A stretch of DNA of 64,000 nucleotides from Streptomyces vilmorinianum. Lineage in GTDB: Bacteria > Actinomycetota > Actinomycetes > Streptomycetales > Streptomycetaceae. Shown one piece after another: positions 24,916 through 34,055 of this stretch; within the stretch, counting starts at the first letter, position 1, and the number at the start of each line of letters is the position of its first letter. A program made the position numbers and the translations under genes. Location of the stretch: positions 3,924,001-3,988,000 of the forward strand of contig NZ_CP040244.1 in the NCBI RefSeq assembly GCF_005517195.1. The letters run 5' to 3'. The notes below the pieces were generated by a model. The model was not told the DNA's origin. It did no database searches and saw only the letters and a list, made by a program, of their open reading frames with translations.

Positions 24916-25835
24916 TCGTCCAGGACACCCGCACACCGGCCGGCCCGGCCGGTCCTCCCCCCGCCGCCGACGCCCCGCCGCCCGGGCGCCCGGCCAGGCC
25001 GGTACGCGGCAGGCGGCGCCGCGCCTGGGACGAGGTCCCCCGCCGGCAGATCTACCTCCCGCTCGGCGTCTATCTCGTCTTCACCCTCGTCCCCTTCTAC
25101 TGGATCCTGCTCTTCGCGCTCCGCCCGGCCGGCTCGACCTCGCTCGTGCCATGGCCGATGACCACCGCGCACTTCGAGAAGGTGTGGACCGAGCGCGCCT
25201 TCGCCACCTTCTTCCAGAACAGCCTGCTCATCGGTCTCGCGACCCTGGTGACGACGACGGTGGTCGCGCTGGCCGGCGGCTACGCCCTGGCCCGCTTCGA
25301 CTTCCGGATCAAGAAGGGCTTCATGCTGGCCCTGCTCTGCTCCCAGTTCGTGCCGGGCGCGCTGCTGCTCGTCCCGCTCTTCCAGATCTTCGCCGAACTA
25401 CGCATGATCAACTCGCTGGGCAGCGTCATCATCGCGGAGACCGTCTTCCAGCTCCCGCTCTCCATGATCCTGATCAGCGGGTTCATCAGGAACGTGCCGT
25501 ACTCCCTGGAGGAGGCCGCCTGGGTCGACGGCTGCAGCCGGTTCGCCGCGTTCCGGATCGTCGTGCTGCCGCTGCTGCGCCCCGGCCTGGTCGCCGTCGG
25601 CTCCTTCGCCTTCGTCCACTCCTGGAACCACTTCCTGTTCGCGCTGATGTTCCTCAGCAGCCAGGAGAAGCAGACGATCCCGGTCGGGCTCAACACCCTG
25701 ATGGGCGCGGACAGCGTCGATCTGGGCGCGCTCGCCGCGGGCGGTGTGATCGCGGCCCTGCCCGTCGTCATCGTCTTCGCCTTCATCCAGAAGTGGCTGG
25801 TCACCGGCTTCAGCGCAGGGGCGGTGAAGGGATGA
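24912..25835 (+). CDS. Sugar ABC transporter permease (MalG-type)
   Basis: 307 residues from the GTG overlapping the previous stop. It has a proline-rich cytoplasmic N-terminus of about 45 residues, then six hydrophobic segments and the EAA loop 'LEEAAWVDGCSRFAAFRIVV'. The C-terminus 'FIQKWLVTGFSAGAVKG' is the signature of MalG-type CUT1 permeases. Likely cargo is an oligosaccharide released from pectin, such as arabino-, galacto- or rhamnogalacturonan fragments. Overlaps the oxidoreductase gene. Confidence 0.93.
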   Translation: MIVQDTRTPAGPAGPPPAADAPPPGRPARPVRGRRRRAWDEVPRRQIYLPLGVYLVFTLVPFYWILLFALRPAGSTSLVPWPMTTAHFEKVWTERAFATFFQNSLLIGLATLVTTTVVALAGGYALARFDFRIKKGFMLALLCSQFVPGALLLVPLFQIFAELRMINSLGSVIIAETVFQLPLSMILISGFIRNVPYSLEEAAWVDGCSRFAAFRIVVLPLLRPGLVAVGSFAFVHSWNHFLFALMFLSSQEKQTIPVGLNTLMGADSVDLGALAAGGVIAALPVVIVFAFIQKWLVTGFSAGAVKG

Positions 25836-26992
25836 GCACGCACACCCCCTTCCCCGTCGTCCTCGCGGGCGCCCGCGGTCACGGCCGCTCCCACCTCGTC
25901 AACATCCTCCGGCTCGAACGGATGGGTCTTGTCCGGCTCGCCGGGATCTGCGAGCTGCGGCCGCTGGACGCCGCGGAGCTGGACGGCTTCGGCGCACCCG
26001 AGCAGTCCGCCGACTTCGACGCGCTGCTCGCCTCGACGGGCGCCCGGATCGCGATCGTCTGCACTCCGATCCAGACCCACACCGACCTGGCCCTGATCGC
26101 CGCCCGGCACGGAGCGCACCTGCTCCTGGAGAAGCCTCCGGCTCCGTCGTACGCCGAGTTCCGGCGGATGGCGGACGGGGTGGCCGCGGCCGGCGTGGCC
26201 TGTCAGATCGGCTTCCAGTCGCTCGGCTCGCACGCCGTCCCCGCGATCCGCGGGCTGATCGAGGACGGTGCGATCGGCGAGCTCCTCGGGGTCGGCGGGG
26301 CCGGGGCCTGGGTCCGTGACGAGGCGTACTTCCGGCGCGCTCCCTGGGCGGGCCGCCGGCGGCTCGACGGTGTCGACGTCGTCGACGGCGCGCTCACCAA
26401 TCCGCTCGCGCACGCCGTCGCCACCGCGCTCGCCCTGGACGGCAGTACGCGCGCCGAGGACGTCGAGCACATCGAGACGGAGCTGCTGCGGGCCAACGCG
26501 GTGGAGTCCGACGACACCTCCTGCGTCCGCGTCCTGACCTCGCGTGGCACCCAGGTCAGTGTGGCGGCGACGCTGTGCGCCGAGAGGTCCTCGGAGCCGT
26601 ACGTGGTCGTGCACGGCAGCCGGGGCCGGATCACCTTCTGGTACAAACAGGACCGGATGCTGCTCCAGCGGGCCGGGCACGGCCCGGAGGAGTCCCTCCA
26701 CGGGGTGAGCGACCTCCTGGAGAACCTCGTCGCCCATCTCACCGACGGCGCCGACCTGCTCGTGCCGCCCGACGCGACCGGGGCTTTCATGCGGGTCGTG
26801 GAGGCCGTCCGGCTCGCGCCCGACCCGCGGGAGATCCCGGCCCACGCCTGGCGCACCGAGCCGGGCGAGAGCGCCCCGCGCCGGGTGGTACCCGGTGTCG
26901 ACGGCCTGGTCGCGGCGAGCGCCGACACCCTCAGCCTCTTCTCCGAGCTCGATGCCCCCTGGGCCCTGTCCCCGAAGGCGGAATCCCGATGA
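25832..26992 (+). CDS. Gfo/Idh/MocA-family NAD(P)-dependent oxidoreductase
   Basis: 386 residues. The Rossmann domain begins 'VVLAGARGHGRSHLVNI', a slight variant of the GxGxxG fingerprint, followed by 'IVCTPIQTHTDLALIAARHG' and the conserved 'LLLEKPPAPSYAEF' (EKP motif with the catalytic lysine). The C-terminal domain is the usual Gfo/Idh sheet. The family oxidises or epimerises sugars and inositols. Placed between sugar permeases and a PmoA-like gene, with four overlapping starts in a row, it may oxidise an imported sugar to feed the aldonate dehydratase upstream; that link is inference. Confidence 0.88.
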   Translation: MSTHTPFPVVLAGARGHGRSHLVNILRLERMGLVRLAGICELRPLDAAELDGFGAPEQSADFDALLASTGARIAIVCTPIQTHTDLALIAARHGAHLLLEKPPAPSYAEFRRMADGVAAAGVACQIGFQSLGSHAVPAIRGLIEDGAIGELLGVGGAGAWVRDEAYFRRAPWAGRRRLDGVDVVDGALTNPLAHAVATALALDGSTRAEDVEHIETELLRANAVESDDTSCVRVLTSRGTQVSVAATLCAERSSEPYVVVHGSRGRITFWYKQDRMLLQRAGHGPEESLHGVSDLLENLVAHLTDGADLLVPPDATGAFMRVVEAVRLAPDPREIPAHAWRTEPGESAPRRVVPGVDGLVAASADTLSLFSELDAPWALSPKAESR

Positions 26993-27828
26993 ATCCCCCG
27001 ACGGTGCTGCGCTGCGCCGGCCGTACGGTCGCCCGGTACGTCCGCTCGCCCGACCTGGCGCCCGACCACTTCCCCCGTCCGTATCTGCATCCCGTCTCCA
27101 CGCTCGCGGGCGTCACGGTCACCGAGGAGCTGCCCGAGGACCATCCGCACCACCTCGGGGCCGGTGTCGCCGTGCCCGACGTCGCCGGGTTCAACTTCTG
27201 GGGCGGACGCACCTTCGTCCGCGGCCAGGGGCCGACCGAGCTCGACAACCACGGCGTCCAGCGCCACGAGGGGTTCAAGCTCCGGGACCCGGACGGGTTC
27301 GTGGAGGAGCTCGGCTGGGCCGTCGGGGAGCGGGTCCTGCTCCGCGAGCACCGGACGGTCGCGGCCACCGCGCTCCACGACTCCGCCTGGGCGCTCGACC
27401 TCACGTTCTCGCTGGCCAACGTCTCGGGCGAGGAGCTCTCCTTCGGCAGCCCGGCCACCAACGGCCGGCCGGGCGCGGCCTACGGCGGCTTCTTCTGGCG
27501 CGCCCCGCTGGAGAGCGAGGTGCCGGAGGTCTTCGGTCCGGACGCGGACGGCGAGGCCGCGGCGCACGGCGCGCGGGCCGACTGGGTCGCGCTCGCGGGC
27601 CGGGGGTGGACGCTGGTCTTCGCCGGGGCGACCGAGGAGACCCGGCGCGATCCGTGGTTCGTGCGCGCCGCCGAGTACCCGGGGGTCGGCTCCTCGCTCG
27701 CCTCCGGTGAGCGGCTGGTGGTCGCGGCCGGCGGGACGGTGGTACGCCGTGTGGTCACCGTCGTCGCCGACGGGCGCCTCGACCGTGACGGGGCCGCGGC
27801 GCTCGTGCGCAAGGCGGTGACCGCGTGA
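26989..27828 (+). CDS. PmoA-like protein (DUF6807 family)
   Basis: 279 residues, no signal peptide, ATGA-overlapping start. Conserved blocks are 'HPVSTLAGVTVTEELPEDHPHHLG', 'FWGGRTFVRGQGPTELDNHG' and 'TNGRPGAAYGGFFWRAP'. These match the PmoA-related family that habitually travels with Gfo/Idh oxidoreductases in glycan loci. The histidine-rich front block suggests a metal or sugar site in a beta-sandwich fold. Biochemical function is unknown; by association it works on the same sugar as the preceding oxidoreductase. Confidence 0.75.
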   Translation: MNPPTVLRCAGRTVARYVRSPDLAPDHFPRPYLHPVSTLAGVTVTEELPEDHPHHLGAGVAVPDVAGFNFWGGRTFVRGQGPTELDNHGVQRHEGFKLRDPDGFVEELGWAVGERVLLREHRTVAATALHDSAWALDLTFSLANVSGEELSFGSPATNGRPGAAYGGFFWRAPLESEVPEVFGPDADGEAAAHGARADWVALAGRGWTLVFAGATEETRRDPWFVRAAEYPGVGSSLASGERLVVAAGGTVVRRVVTVVADGRLDRDGAAALVRKAVTA

Positions 27829-29390
27829 GCGACACCGCGCGTACCGGTGACCTGGGCGACGGCACGTACCGCAACCCGGTCCTGGCCGCCGACTGGTCCG
27901 ATCCCGATGTGCTGCGGGTCGGCGAGGACTACTACCTCACCGCGTCCAGCTTCGGCCGGGCCCCGGGGCTGCCGCTGCTGCACTCCCGCGACCTGGTCAA
28001 CTGGACCCTGGTCGGCCATGCCCTGGAGCGGCTGCTGCCGGAGACGTCGTTCTCCTCGCCGCAGCACGACCGGGGGGTGTGGGCGCCGTCGCTGCGCCAC
28101 CACGACGGCCGGTTCTGGATCTTCTGGGGCGACCCGGACCACGGGATCTGGCAGATCAACTCCCGTTCCGTACGCGGTGGATGGTCCACCCCGCAGCTGG
28201 TGAAGGCGGGCCGGGGCATGATCGACCCGTGCCCGCTGTGGGACGAGGAGACCGGCGAGGCGTATCTCGCGCACGCCTGGGCCAAGTCCCGCTCGGGCAT
28301 CAGCAACCGGCTCACGGGCCACCGGATGAGCGCCGACGGCACCGAACTCCTCGACGAGGGCAAGACGATCGTCGACGGTGATCAGATCCCGGGCTGGTTC
28401 ACCCTCGAAGGCCCCAAGCTGTACCGGCACGGCGGCTGGTTCTGGATCCTCGCCCCCGCCGGGGGCGTGGCCACCGGCTGGCAGGGCGCCTTCCGTTCGC
28501 GTGGCTTCTTCGGCCCGTACGAGGAGCGGGTCGTCCTGGAGCAGGACGGGACGGACGTCAACGGCCCGCACCAGGGCGGCTGGGTCCGTACCTCCCGGGG
28601 CGAGGACTGGTTCCTGCACTTCCAGGAGCGCGGCGCGTACGGCCGGGTGGTCCATCTCCAGCCGATGCGCTGGGACGGCGACGGCTGGCCGGTGCTCGGC
28701 GACGAGGGCGCCCCCGTCCTCGTCCACGCGAAGCCCGCGCTGCCGGCGCAGCCGCCGTCGGCCCCCGTCGCCGACGACGACTTCCCCGGTGGCCGCTTCG
28801 GACGGCAGTGGCAGTGGACGGCCAATCCCCGGGAGGGCTGGACGACCCTGCACTCCGCGGACGGTCTGCGGCTGAGCTGCGGCCGTACGGAGGAGAGCGA
28901 CGACCTGCGCCGGCTGCCGCACGTCCTGACCCAGCGGATGCCCGCCCGCCCCTGCGTCGTCGAGGTCGAACTGCGCCTGGACGCCGAGGAGCCGGGCGCC
29001 CGCGCCGGGCTCGCGGTGCTCGGCGACGCGTACACCTGGATCGGGCTGCGGCGCGAGGCCGACGGCTCGGTCCGTCTGGTGCACCGTTTCGCGCCGGTCT
29101 CGGCCGGGCGGGAGCGGGACGCGGCCTTCGCGCGGCCCGCCCCCGAGGGCCGGGCCCGGCTGAGGATCGAGATCGGCGCGGGGGCCCGCTGCCGGTTCTC
29201 CGCCGACACGGGCGACGGCTTCACGCCCTCCGGCCAGGTCTTCGCCGCCACGCCGTGGCGCTGGGTCGGCGCCCTGCTCGGCCTGTTCGCGGCCGCCCCG
29301 ACGGGCACGGGCCCCGTCGGCACCGCGGTCTTCACCACCTTCCGTATCACCCCGAGTGAGATTCCCCCGAGAGAAGAGAGCCGACGATGA
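27825..29390 (+). CDS. Intracellular GH43 glycosidase (arabinofuranosidase/xylosidase type)
   Basis: 521 residues from the GTG overlapping the previous stop; no signal peptide. Residues about 10-310 are a five-bladed GH43 propeller with the catalytic base Asp in 'LAADWSDPDVLRVG', the pKa-tuning Asp in 'GRGMIDPCPLWD' and the acid Glu in 'FTLEGPKLYRHGGWFWILAP'. Residues about 325-515 form the beta-sandwich C-terminal domain seen in longer GH43 enzymes. Being cytoplasmic, it would finish imported short arabino- or xylo-oligosaccharides. It lies between the transporter genes, in the same overlapping operon. Confidence 0.9.
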   Translation: MSDTARTGDLGDGTYRNPVLAADWSDPDVLRVGEDYYLTASSFGRAPGLPLLHSRDLVNWTLVGHALERLLPETSFSSPQHDRGVWAPSLRHHDGRFWIFWGDPDHGIWQINSRSVRGGWSTPQLVKAGRGMIDPCPLWDEETGEAYLAHAWAKSRSGISNRLTGHRMSADGTELLDEGKTIVDGDQIPGWFTLEGPKLYRHGGWFWILAPAGGVATGWQGAFRSRGFFGPYEERVVLEQDGTDVNGPHQGGWVRTSRGEDWFLHFQERGAYGRVVHLQPMRWDGDGWPVLGDEGAPVLVHAKPALPAQPPSAPVADDDFPGGRFGRQWQWTANPREGWTTLHSADGLRLSCGRTEESDDLRRLPHVLTQRMPARPCVVEVELRLDAEEPGARAGLAVLGDAYTWIGLRREADGSVRLVHRFAPVSAGRERDAAFARPAPEGRARLRIEIGAGARCRFSADTGDGFTPSGQVFAATPWRWVGALLGLFAAAPTGTGPVGTAVFTTFRITPSEIPPREESRR

Positions 29391-30727
29391 CCGTCTTCCG
29401 CAACGGGCGGCGCAGAGCCGCCGGCGCCCTCGCCCTGACCACCGTGCTCGCCCTGACCGTCACCGCCTGCGGCGACGACGGCAGCGGCGCCGCCGGCGAC
29501 AAGGGCAACGAGGGTTCCGGCAAGGGCGAGATCACCTTCTGGGACAACAACGGCGGTGTCCGCACCGACATCTGGAAGGAGATCATCAAGGACTTCGAGA
29601 CGGCGAACCCCGGCATCAAGGTGAACTACGTCGGGATCGCCTCGAAGGAGGTGCAGTCCAAGTACGACACCGCCATCCAGGGTGGGGGCCTGCCGGACGT
29701 CGGCGGCGTCGGGGCGGCGATGCTCGCCGGGATCGCGGCCCAGAACGCGCTGGAGCCGCTGGACGACCGGATCGCCGGCAGCTCGCTCAAGGGCAGGCTC
29801 AACGCGGGCATGCTCGACAGCGTCAAGAGCGCGGGTGGTCAGGGCAAGCTGTTCACGGTCCCGACCTCGGCGAGCAACGGTGTCCTCTACTACCGCACCG
29901 ACCTGTTCAAGGCGGCCGGTCTGGAGGAGCCCAGCACCTGGTCGAAGTTCTACACGGCCGCCGACAAGCTGACGGCCAAGGACAAGAACAGGTTCGGCTA
30001 CACCCTTCGCGGCGGCGCCGGTTCCATCGCCCAGGCGCTGGACGCGATGTACGGCCAGAGCGGCATCACCAGCTTCTGGAACGGGGACCGGACGACCGTC
30101 AACGACCCGAAGAACGTGGCGGCTCTGGAGCGGTACGTCGCGCTGTTCAAGAAGAACACCCCGGCGGCCGACGTCAACAACGACTTCACCAAGATGGTCG
30201 CGCAGTGGGACAGCGGCGAGATCGGCATGCTCAACCACAACCTGGGCTCCTACCAGGACCATGTGAAGGCGCTGGGCACCGAGAAGTTCCGCGGCATCCC
30301 CAACCCGACGCTGGACGACGGCACGCGGGTCATGGTGTCCAACCCCGTCGACGGCCTGGGGCTCTTCTCCTCCAGCAAGAACAAGGCGGCGGCCTGGAAG
30401 TTCATCGAGTTCGCCGTCTCACACCAGTCCAACAGCAAGTGGAACGAGTCGGCCGGCGCGATCCCGGCCAACACCGAGGCGGCCCGGGACGCCTGGATCC
30501 AGAAGGCCGAGCCGACCAAGCTCGCCGCCGAGGTGCTGTTCAGCGGCAAGGCCACCATCGTGCAGCTGCCGTACCACCTGCCCGACTGGAACACCATCTC
30601 CAAGGCCGACAACGAGCCCGGGTTCCAGAAGGTGCTGCTCGGCAAGTCCGGCGCCAAGGAGTTCCTGGACACGCTGGCCGAGCAGCTCAACGCGGCGCAG
30701 GCCGAGTGGAAGTCGCAGAACAAGTGA
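29387..30727 (+). CDS. Sugar ABC transporter substrate-binding lipoprotein
   Basis: 446 residues with a lipoprotein signal peptide; the lipobox 'LTVTAC' puts the lipidated cysteine at residue 28. The mature part is an SBP family 1 protein (CUT1): 'GEITFWDNNGGVRTDIWKEI' at the front and 'TVPTSASNGVLYYRTDLFKAAGLEEPSTW', the hinge-region block typical of MalE-like proteins. It serves the permeases at 23971 and 24912, although five genes separate them; all lie in one run of overlapping genes. Ligand is predicted to be a pectin-derived oligosaccharide. Confidence 0.93.
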   Translation: MTVFRNGRRRAAGALALTTVLALTVTACGDDGSGAAGDKGNEGSGKGEITFWDNNGGVRTDIWKEIIKDFETANPGIKVNYVGIASKEVQSKYDTAIQGGGLPDVGGVGAAMLAGIAAQNALEPLDDRIAGSSLKGRLNAGMLDSVKSAGGQGKLFTVPTSASNGVLYYRTDLFKAAGLEEPSTWSKFYTAADKLTAKDKNRFGYTLRGGAGSIAQALDAMYGQSGITSFWNGDRTTVNDPKNVAALERYVALFKKNTPAADVNNDFTKMVAQWDSGEIGMLNHNLGSYQDHVKALGTEKFRGIPNPTLDDGTRVMVSNPVDGLGLFSSSKNKAAAWKFIEFAVSHQSNSKWNESAGAIPANTEAARDAWIQKAEPTKLAAEVLFSGKATIVQLPYHLPDWNTISKADNEPGFQKVLLGKSGAKEFLDTLAEQLNAAQAEWKSQNK

Positions 30728-31539
30728 CCGCCGCACCGACCCGCCGTCAGGTGGTCGCGGCCGCGGCGGGCCTCGCGCTCGCCCTGGCCGCGGCCCCGGC
30801 CGCGGCGCTCCCCCGAGGACATCACCGTATGCGCACGCTGTACATCGCCGGCGACTCCACCGCAGCTCAGAAGTACGCCGACGCCGCGCCCGAGACCGGG
30901 TGGGGCATGGCGCTCCCCTTCTTCCTCCACCAGGACCTCGCGGTCGCCAACCACGCGATCAACGGACGCAGCACGAAGAGCTTCCTCGACGAGGGGCGGC
31001 TCGACGTGATCCTGGAGGCGATCCGTCCCGGCGACCTCCTGCTGATCCAGTTCGGCCACAACGACCAGAAGATCACCGACCCCAGCCGCTACACCGAGCC
31101 CTGGACCACCTACCAGGACAACCTGCGCCGGTACGTCGCCGGGGCCAGGGAGCGCGGGGCGCGGCCCGTCCTCGCCACCTCCGTGGAGCGGCGGAGGTTC
31201 GACGCGAGCGGCACCGCCCTGCGGACCCTCGGGGAGTACCCGGCCGCGATGCGCGAGGTGGCCCGGGAGGAAGGGGTCGAGCTGCTCGACGTCCAGGAGC
31301 TGTCGCTGGCGCTGTGGCAGAAGCTCGGCCCGGAGACGACCAAGGCGTACTTCAACTGGACGCCGGCCGAGCAGGACAACACCCACTTCAACCCGCCGGG
31401 TGCGATCGCCGTCGCGCGGCTGGTCGCGGCCGAGCTGCTGCACACCCGCGTGCTCGGACCGAGCGACACGCGCCGACTCGACGAGGAGATCCCCACCCGG
31501 TGGATCACCTGGCCCGATGCCGAGGAGAGCCGAACGTGA
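30724..31539 (+). CDS. Rhamnogalacturonan acetylesterase-like SGNH hydrolase (secreted)
   Basis: 271 residues with a twin-arginine-like signal peptide ('TRRQVVAAAAGLALALAAAPAAA'). The SGNH blocks are all present: Ser in 'YIAGDSTAA', Gly/Asn in the 'NHAINGRSTKSFLDEGR' region, 'IQFGHNDQK' (Asn), and the Asp/His pair in 'DNTHFNPPGA'. The 'GDSTA' and 'GHNDQK' variants are those of rhamnogalacturonan acetylesterases (CE12 type), which remove acetyl groups from the galacturonic acid of rhamnogalacturonan. The start GTG overlaps the binding-protein stop. Confidence 0.9.
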   Translation: MTAAPTRRQVVAAAAGLALALAAAPAAALPRGHHRMRTLYIAGDSTAAQKYADAAPETGWGMALPFFLHQDLAVANHAINGRSTKSFLDEGRLDVILEAIRPGDLLLIQFGHNDQKITDPSRYTEPWTTYQDNLRRYVAGARERGARPVLATSVERRRFDASGTALRTLGEYPAAMREVAREEGVELLDVQELSLALWQKLGPETTKAYFNWTPAEQDNTHFNPPGAIAVARLVAAELLHTRVLGPSDTRRLDEEIPTRWITWPDAEESRT

Positions 31540-32819
31540 GACGTCAGAACAAGCTGTGGCTGGTGGGCGCGACCGCGCTCGTCCTGAGCGTCACGGGCCC
31601 CACGGCCGGCGCCCATGCCGCATCCGATCCGGCCCGCGGGACGCTGCCGGCCGGGGACGGCTGGGCCTCGGAGGGCACGGGGACGACCGGGGGCGCGGCC
31701 GCCGACGCCTCGCGGGTCTTCACCGTCACGACCTGGGAGGAGTTCCGGGCCGCGCTCGAGACGCCCGGGACCGAGCCCAGGATCGTCAAGGTCGTGGGGA
31801 CGCTGAACGCGACCGCCGCGGGCTGCTCGGCCTTCGAGGCGCCCGGCTACGACTTCGCCCGGTACCTCGCGGACTACGACCCGGCGGTCTGGGGGTACGA
31901 GAACGAGGTCAGTGGTCCGCAGGAGGATCTGCGGGCGGCCTCCGCCACGGCCCAGGGCAAGGCGATCAAGGTGAAGATCCCCGCCGACACCACGGTCGTG
32001 GGTGTCGGCAGGGACGCCGGAATCGTGGGCGGCAGCCTGCAGATCCAGGGCGTCGACAATGTCGTGATCCGCAACCTGACGGTCGAGAGCCCGCTGGACT
32101 GCTTCCCTCAGTGGGACCCGACCGACGGTGCGACAGGAGCGTGGAACTCCGAGTACGACAGCATGGTCGTGTACGGCTCCACGCATGTCTGGATCGACCA
32201 CAACACCTTCACCGACGGTGCCCACCCGGACAGTTCGCTGCCCTCGTACTACGGCGAGATCTACCAGCAGCACGACGGGGAGCTGGACATCGTGCGGGGC
32301 GCCGACCTCGTGACCGCGTCCTGGAACGTCTTCGCCGACCACGACAAGACGCTGATGATCGGCAACAGCGACAGCGCGGGCGCCACCGACCGCGGCAAGC
32401 TGCGGGTCACCCTGCACCACAACCTCTTCAAGAACGTGATCGAGCGGGCGCCCCGGGTCCGCTTCGGCCAGGTCGACGCGTACAACAACCACTTCGTGGT
32501 CCCGGAGTCGGGCTATGTGTACAGCTTCGGCATCGGCCTGGAGTCGCGGCTGGTCGCGGAGAAGAACGCGTTCACGCTACCGGCCGGCATCGGCGCCGGG
32601 CGGATCCTGAAGAAGTGGAAGGACGCCCCGGTCACGACGGCGGGCAACCACGTCAACGGCCGGTCCGTCGATCTGCTCGCGGTCCACAACGCGCAGTTCC
32701 CGGGCGAGATCCTGCGCGAGGGCGCCGGCTGGACGCCGGTGCTGCGCGCCCGGGTCGACGTCCCGCAGGCGGTGCCCGGCCTGGTCGACCACTGCGCGGG
32801 CGCGGGCAAGCTGCACTGA
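31536..32819 (+). CDS. Secreted pectate lyase, family PL1
   Basis: 427 residues with a Sec signal peptide (cleavage after about 'AGAHAA'). The mature protein is a right-handed parallel beta-helix: 'KIPADTTVVGVGRDAGIVGG', the calcium-binding strand 'WNSEYDSMVVYGSTHVWIDH', then 'WNVFADHDKTLMIGNSD' and the catalytic-arginine region 'NVIERAPRVRFGQVDAYNNH', all PL1 landmarks. It cleaves de-esterified homogalacturonan by beta-elimination. Start GTG overlaps the acetylesterase stop. It is the last gene of the long overlapping operon; the 102-bp gap that follows has GC-rich inverted repeats. Confidence 0.92.
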   Translation: MRRQNKLWLVGATALVLSVTGPTAGAHAASDPARGTLPAGDGWASEGTGTTGGAAADASRVFTVTTWEEFRAALETPGTEPRIVKVVGTLNATAAGCSAFEAPGYDFARYLADYDPAVWGYENEVSGPQEDLRAASATAQGKAIKVKIPADTTVVGVGRDAGIVGGSLQIQGVDNVVIRNLTVESPLDCFPQWDPTDGATGAWNSEYDSMVVYGSTHVWIDHNTFTDGAHPDSSLPSYYGEIYQQHDGELDIVRGADLVTASWNVFADHDKTLMIGNSDSAGATDRGKLRVTLHHNLFKNVIERAPRVRFGQVDAYNNHFVVPESGYVYSFGIGLESRLVAEKNAFTLPAGIGAGRILKKWKDAPVTTAGNHVNGRSVDLLAVHNAQFPGEILREGAGWTPVLRARVDVPQAVPGLVDHCAGAGKLH

Positions 32820-32921
32820 CCGGAGGCCGGGGCGGCCCCACCGGGGCCCCGTCCGGCCTCGCCGGCCCCGCCTCCCCTGTTCGTCCCGTGCGTTCCCTCC
32901 CCTCACCCAAGGAGCTTTGTC

Positions 32922-34031
32922 ATGCCTTCGCCCAGCCGTCGGGCGCTGCTCACCGCGAGCGCCGGCGCACTGCTCTCCCTCGGTCTGGCCGCGGCGCCCG
33001 CCTCCGCCCGCCCCGCGGGGCCGTTCGGCCGCTTCGGCTCCCCCTCCGCCCGGCTCACCGAGCGCACCCTGTACGTCCATCCCGGCGGCCTCGGCGACCA
33101 CACCACCGTGCAAGCCGCGGTGACCGCCGCGAGCGGCTCCGGCTGGACGCTGGTCCTCGCCCCCGGCACGTACCGCGAGACCGTCGCCGTCAGCCCCGCC
33201 CGTACGGACATGACCTGGCTCGGGGCGGGTGAGGACCCGCGTGACGTGGTCGTGGTGTACGACAACGCGGCCGGCACGACCCGTCCGGACGGCGGCACCT
33301 ACGGCACGAGCGGTTCGGCGACCACCACCGTCCAGGCCGACGGGTTCACCGCGCGGGGGATCACCTTCGCCAACGACTTCCTCCGTACCGACCTCCCCGG
33401 GAACCCCGGCACCCAGGCCGTCGCGATCAAGGTCCAGGGCGACCGGTCCGCCTTCTTCCACTGCCGGTTCCTCGGCCATCAGGACACGCTGTACGCCGAC
33501 TCGATGTCCCTGGCCGCCGTCGCCCGCCAGTTCTTCGCGCACTGCTACGTGGAGGGCGACGTCGACTTCGTCTTCGGCCGGGCCCGCGCGGTCTTCGAGC
33601 ACTGCCACTTCCGGACGCTGCTGCGCCCGGACCTCGCGGCCGCCCCGCACGGCTTCGTCTTCGCCCCGTCCACGGCCCGCGGCAATCCGTACGGCTATCT
33701 GGCCACCCGCTGCCGGGTGACCAGCGAGGCCCCGGACGCCTTCTACAAGCTGGCCCGCCCCTGGGTGCCGAGCTCGGACACGACCGCGTGGCCGTCGCTC
33801 GTCGTGCGCGACAGCGTGCTCGGCCCGGGGATCGACGCCGTGGCGCCGTACGCGAACATGCGGGAGGCCTACCCCTGGCAGGCCCAGCGCTTCGCCGAGT
33901 ACCGCAACACCGGTCCCGGCGCCGAGGTCACCGTCCCGGAGAACCGGCCCCAACTGACCCCGGACGAGGCCGAGTCGGCCACCAGGAGCACGTACCTCGG
34001 GGACTGGAACCTCACCCCCGTCCGCGCCTGA
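32922..34031 (+). CDS. Secreted pectin methylesterase, family CE8
   Basis: 369 residues. Tat-type signal peptide ('SRRALLTASAGALLSLGLAA'). The CE8 beta-helix has all the active-site blocks: 'TQAVAIKVQGDRSAFFHCRF' (Gln), 'FLGHQDTLYADS' (Gln/Asp, acid), 'EGDVDFVFGRARAVFEHC' (nucleophile Asp) and 'YKLARPWVPSSD' (Arg/Trp). It removes methyl esters from homogalacturonan so that the neighbouring pectate lyases can cut it. It has its own ribosome site (AAGGAG) after a 102-bp gap and may have its own promoter. Confidence 0.93.
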   Translation: MPSPSRRALLTASAGALLSLGLAAAPASARPAGPFGRFGSPSARLTERTLYVHPGGLGDHTTVQAAVTAASGSGWTLVLAPGTYRETVAVSPARTDMTWLGAGEDPRDVVVVYDNAAGTTRPDGGTYGTSGSATTTVQADGFTARGITFANDFLRTDLPGNPGTQAVAIKVQGDRSAFFHCRFLGHQDTLYADSMSLAAVARQFFAHCYVEGDVDFVFGRARAVFEHCHFRTLLRPDLAAAPHGFVFAPSTARGNPYGYLATRCRVTSEAPDAFYKLARPWVPSSDTTAWPSLVVRDSVLGPGIDAVAPYANMREAYPWQAQRFAEYRNTGPGAEVTVPENRPQLTPDEAESATRSTYLGDWNLTPVRA

Positions 34032-34055
34032 CCCACGGATAAGGACCCGCACGTC

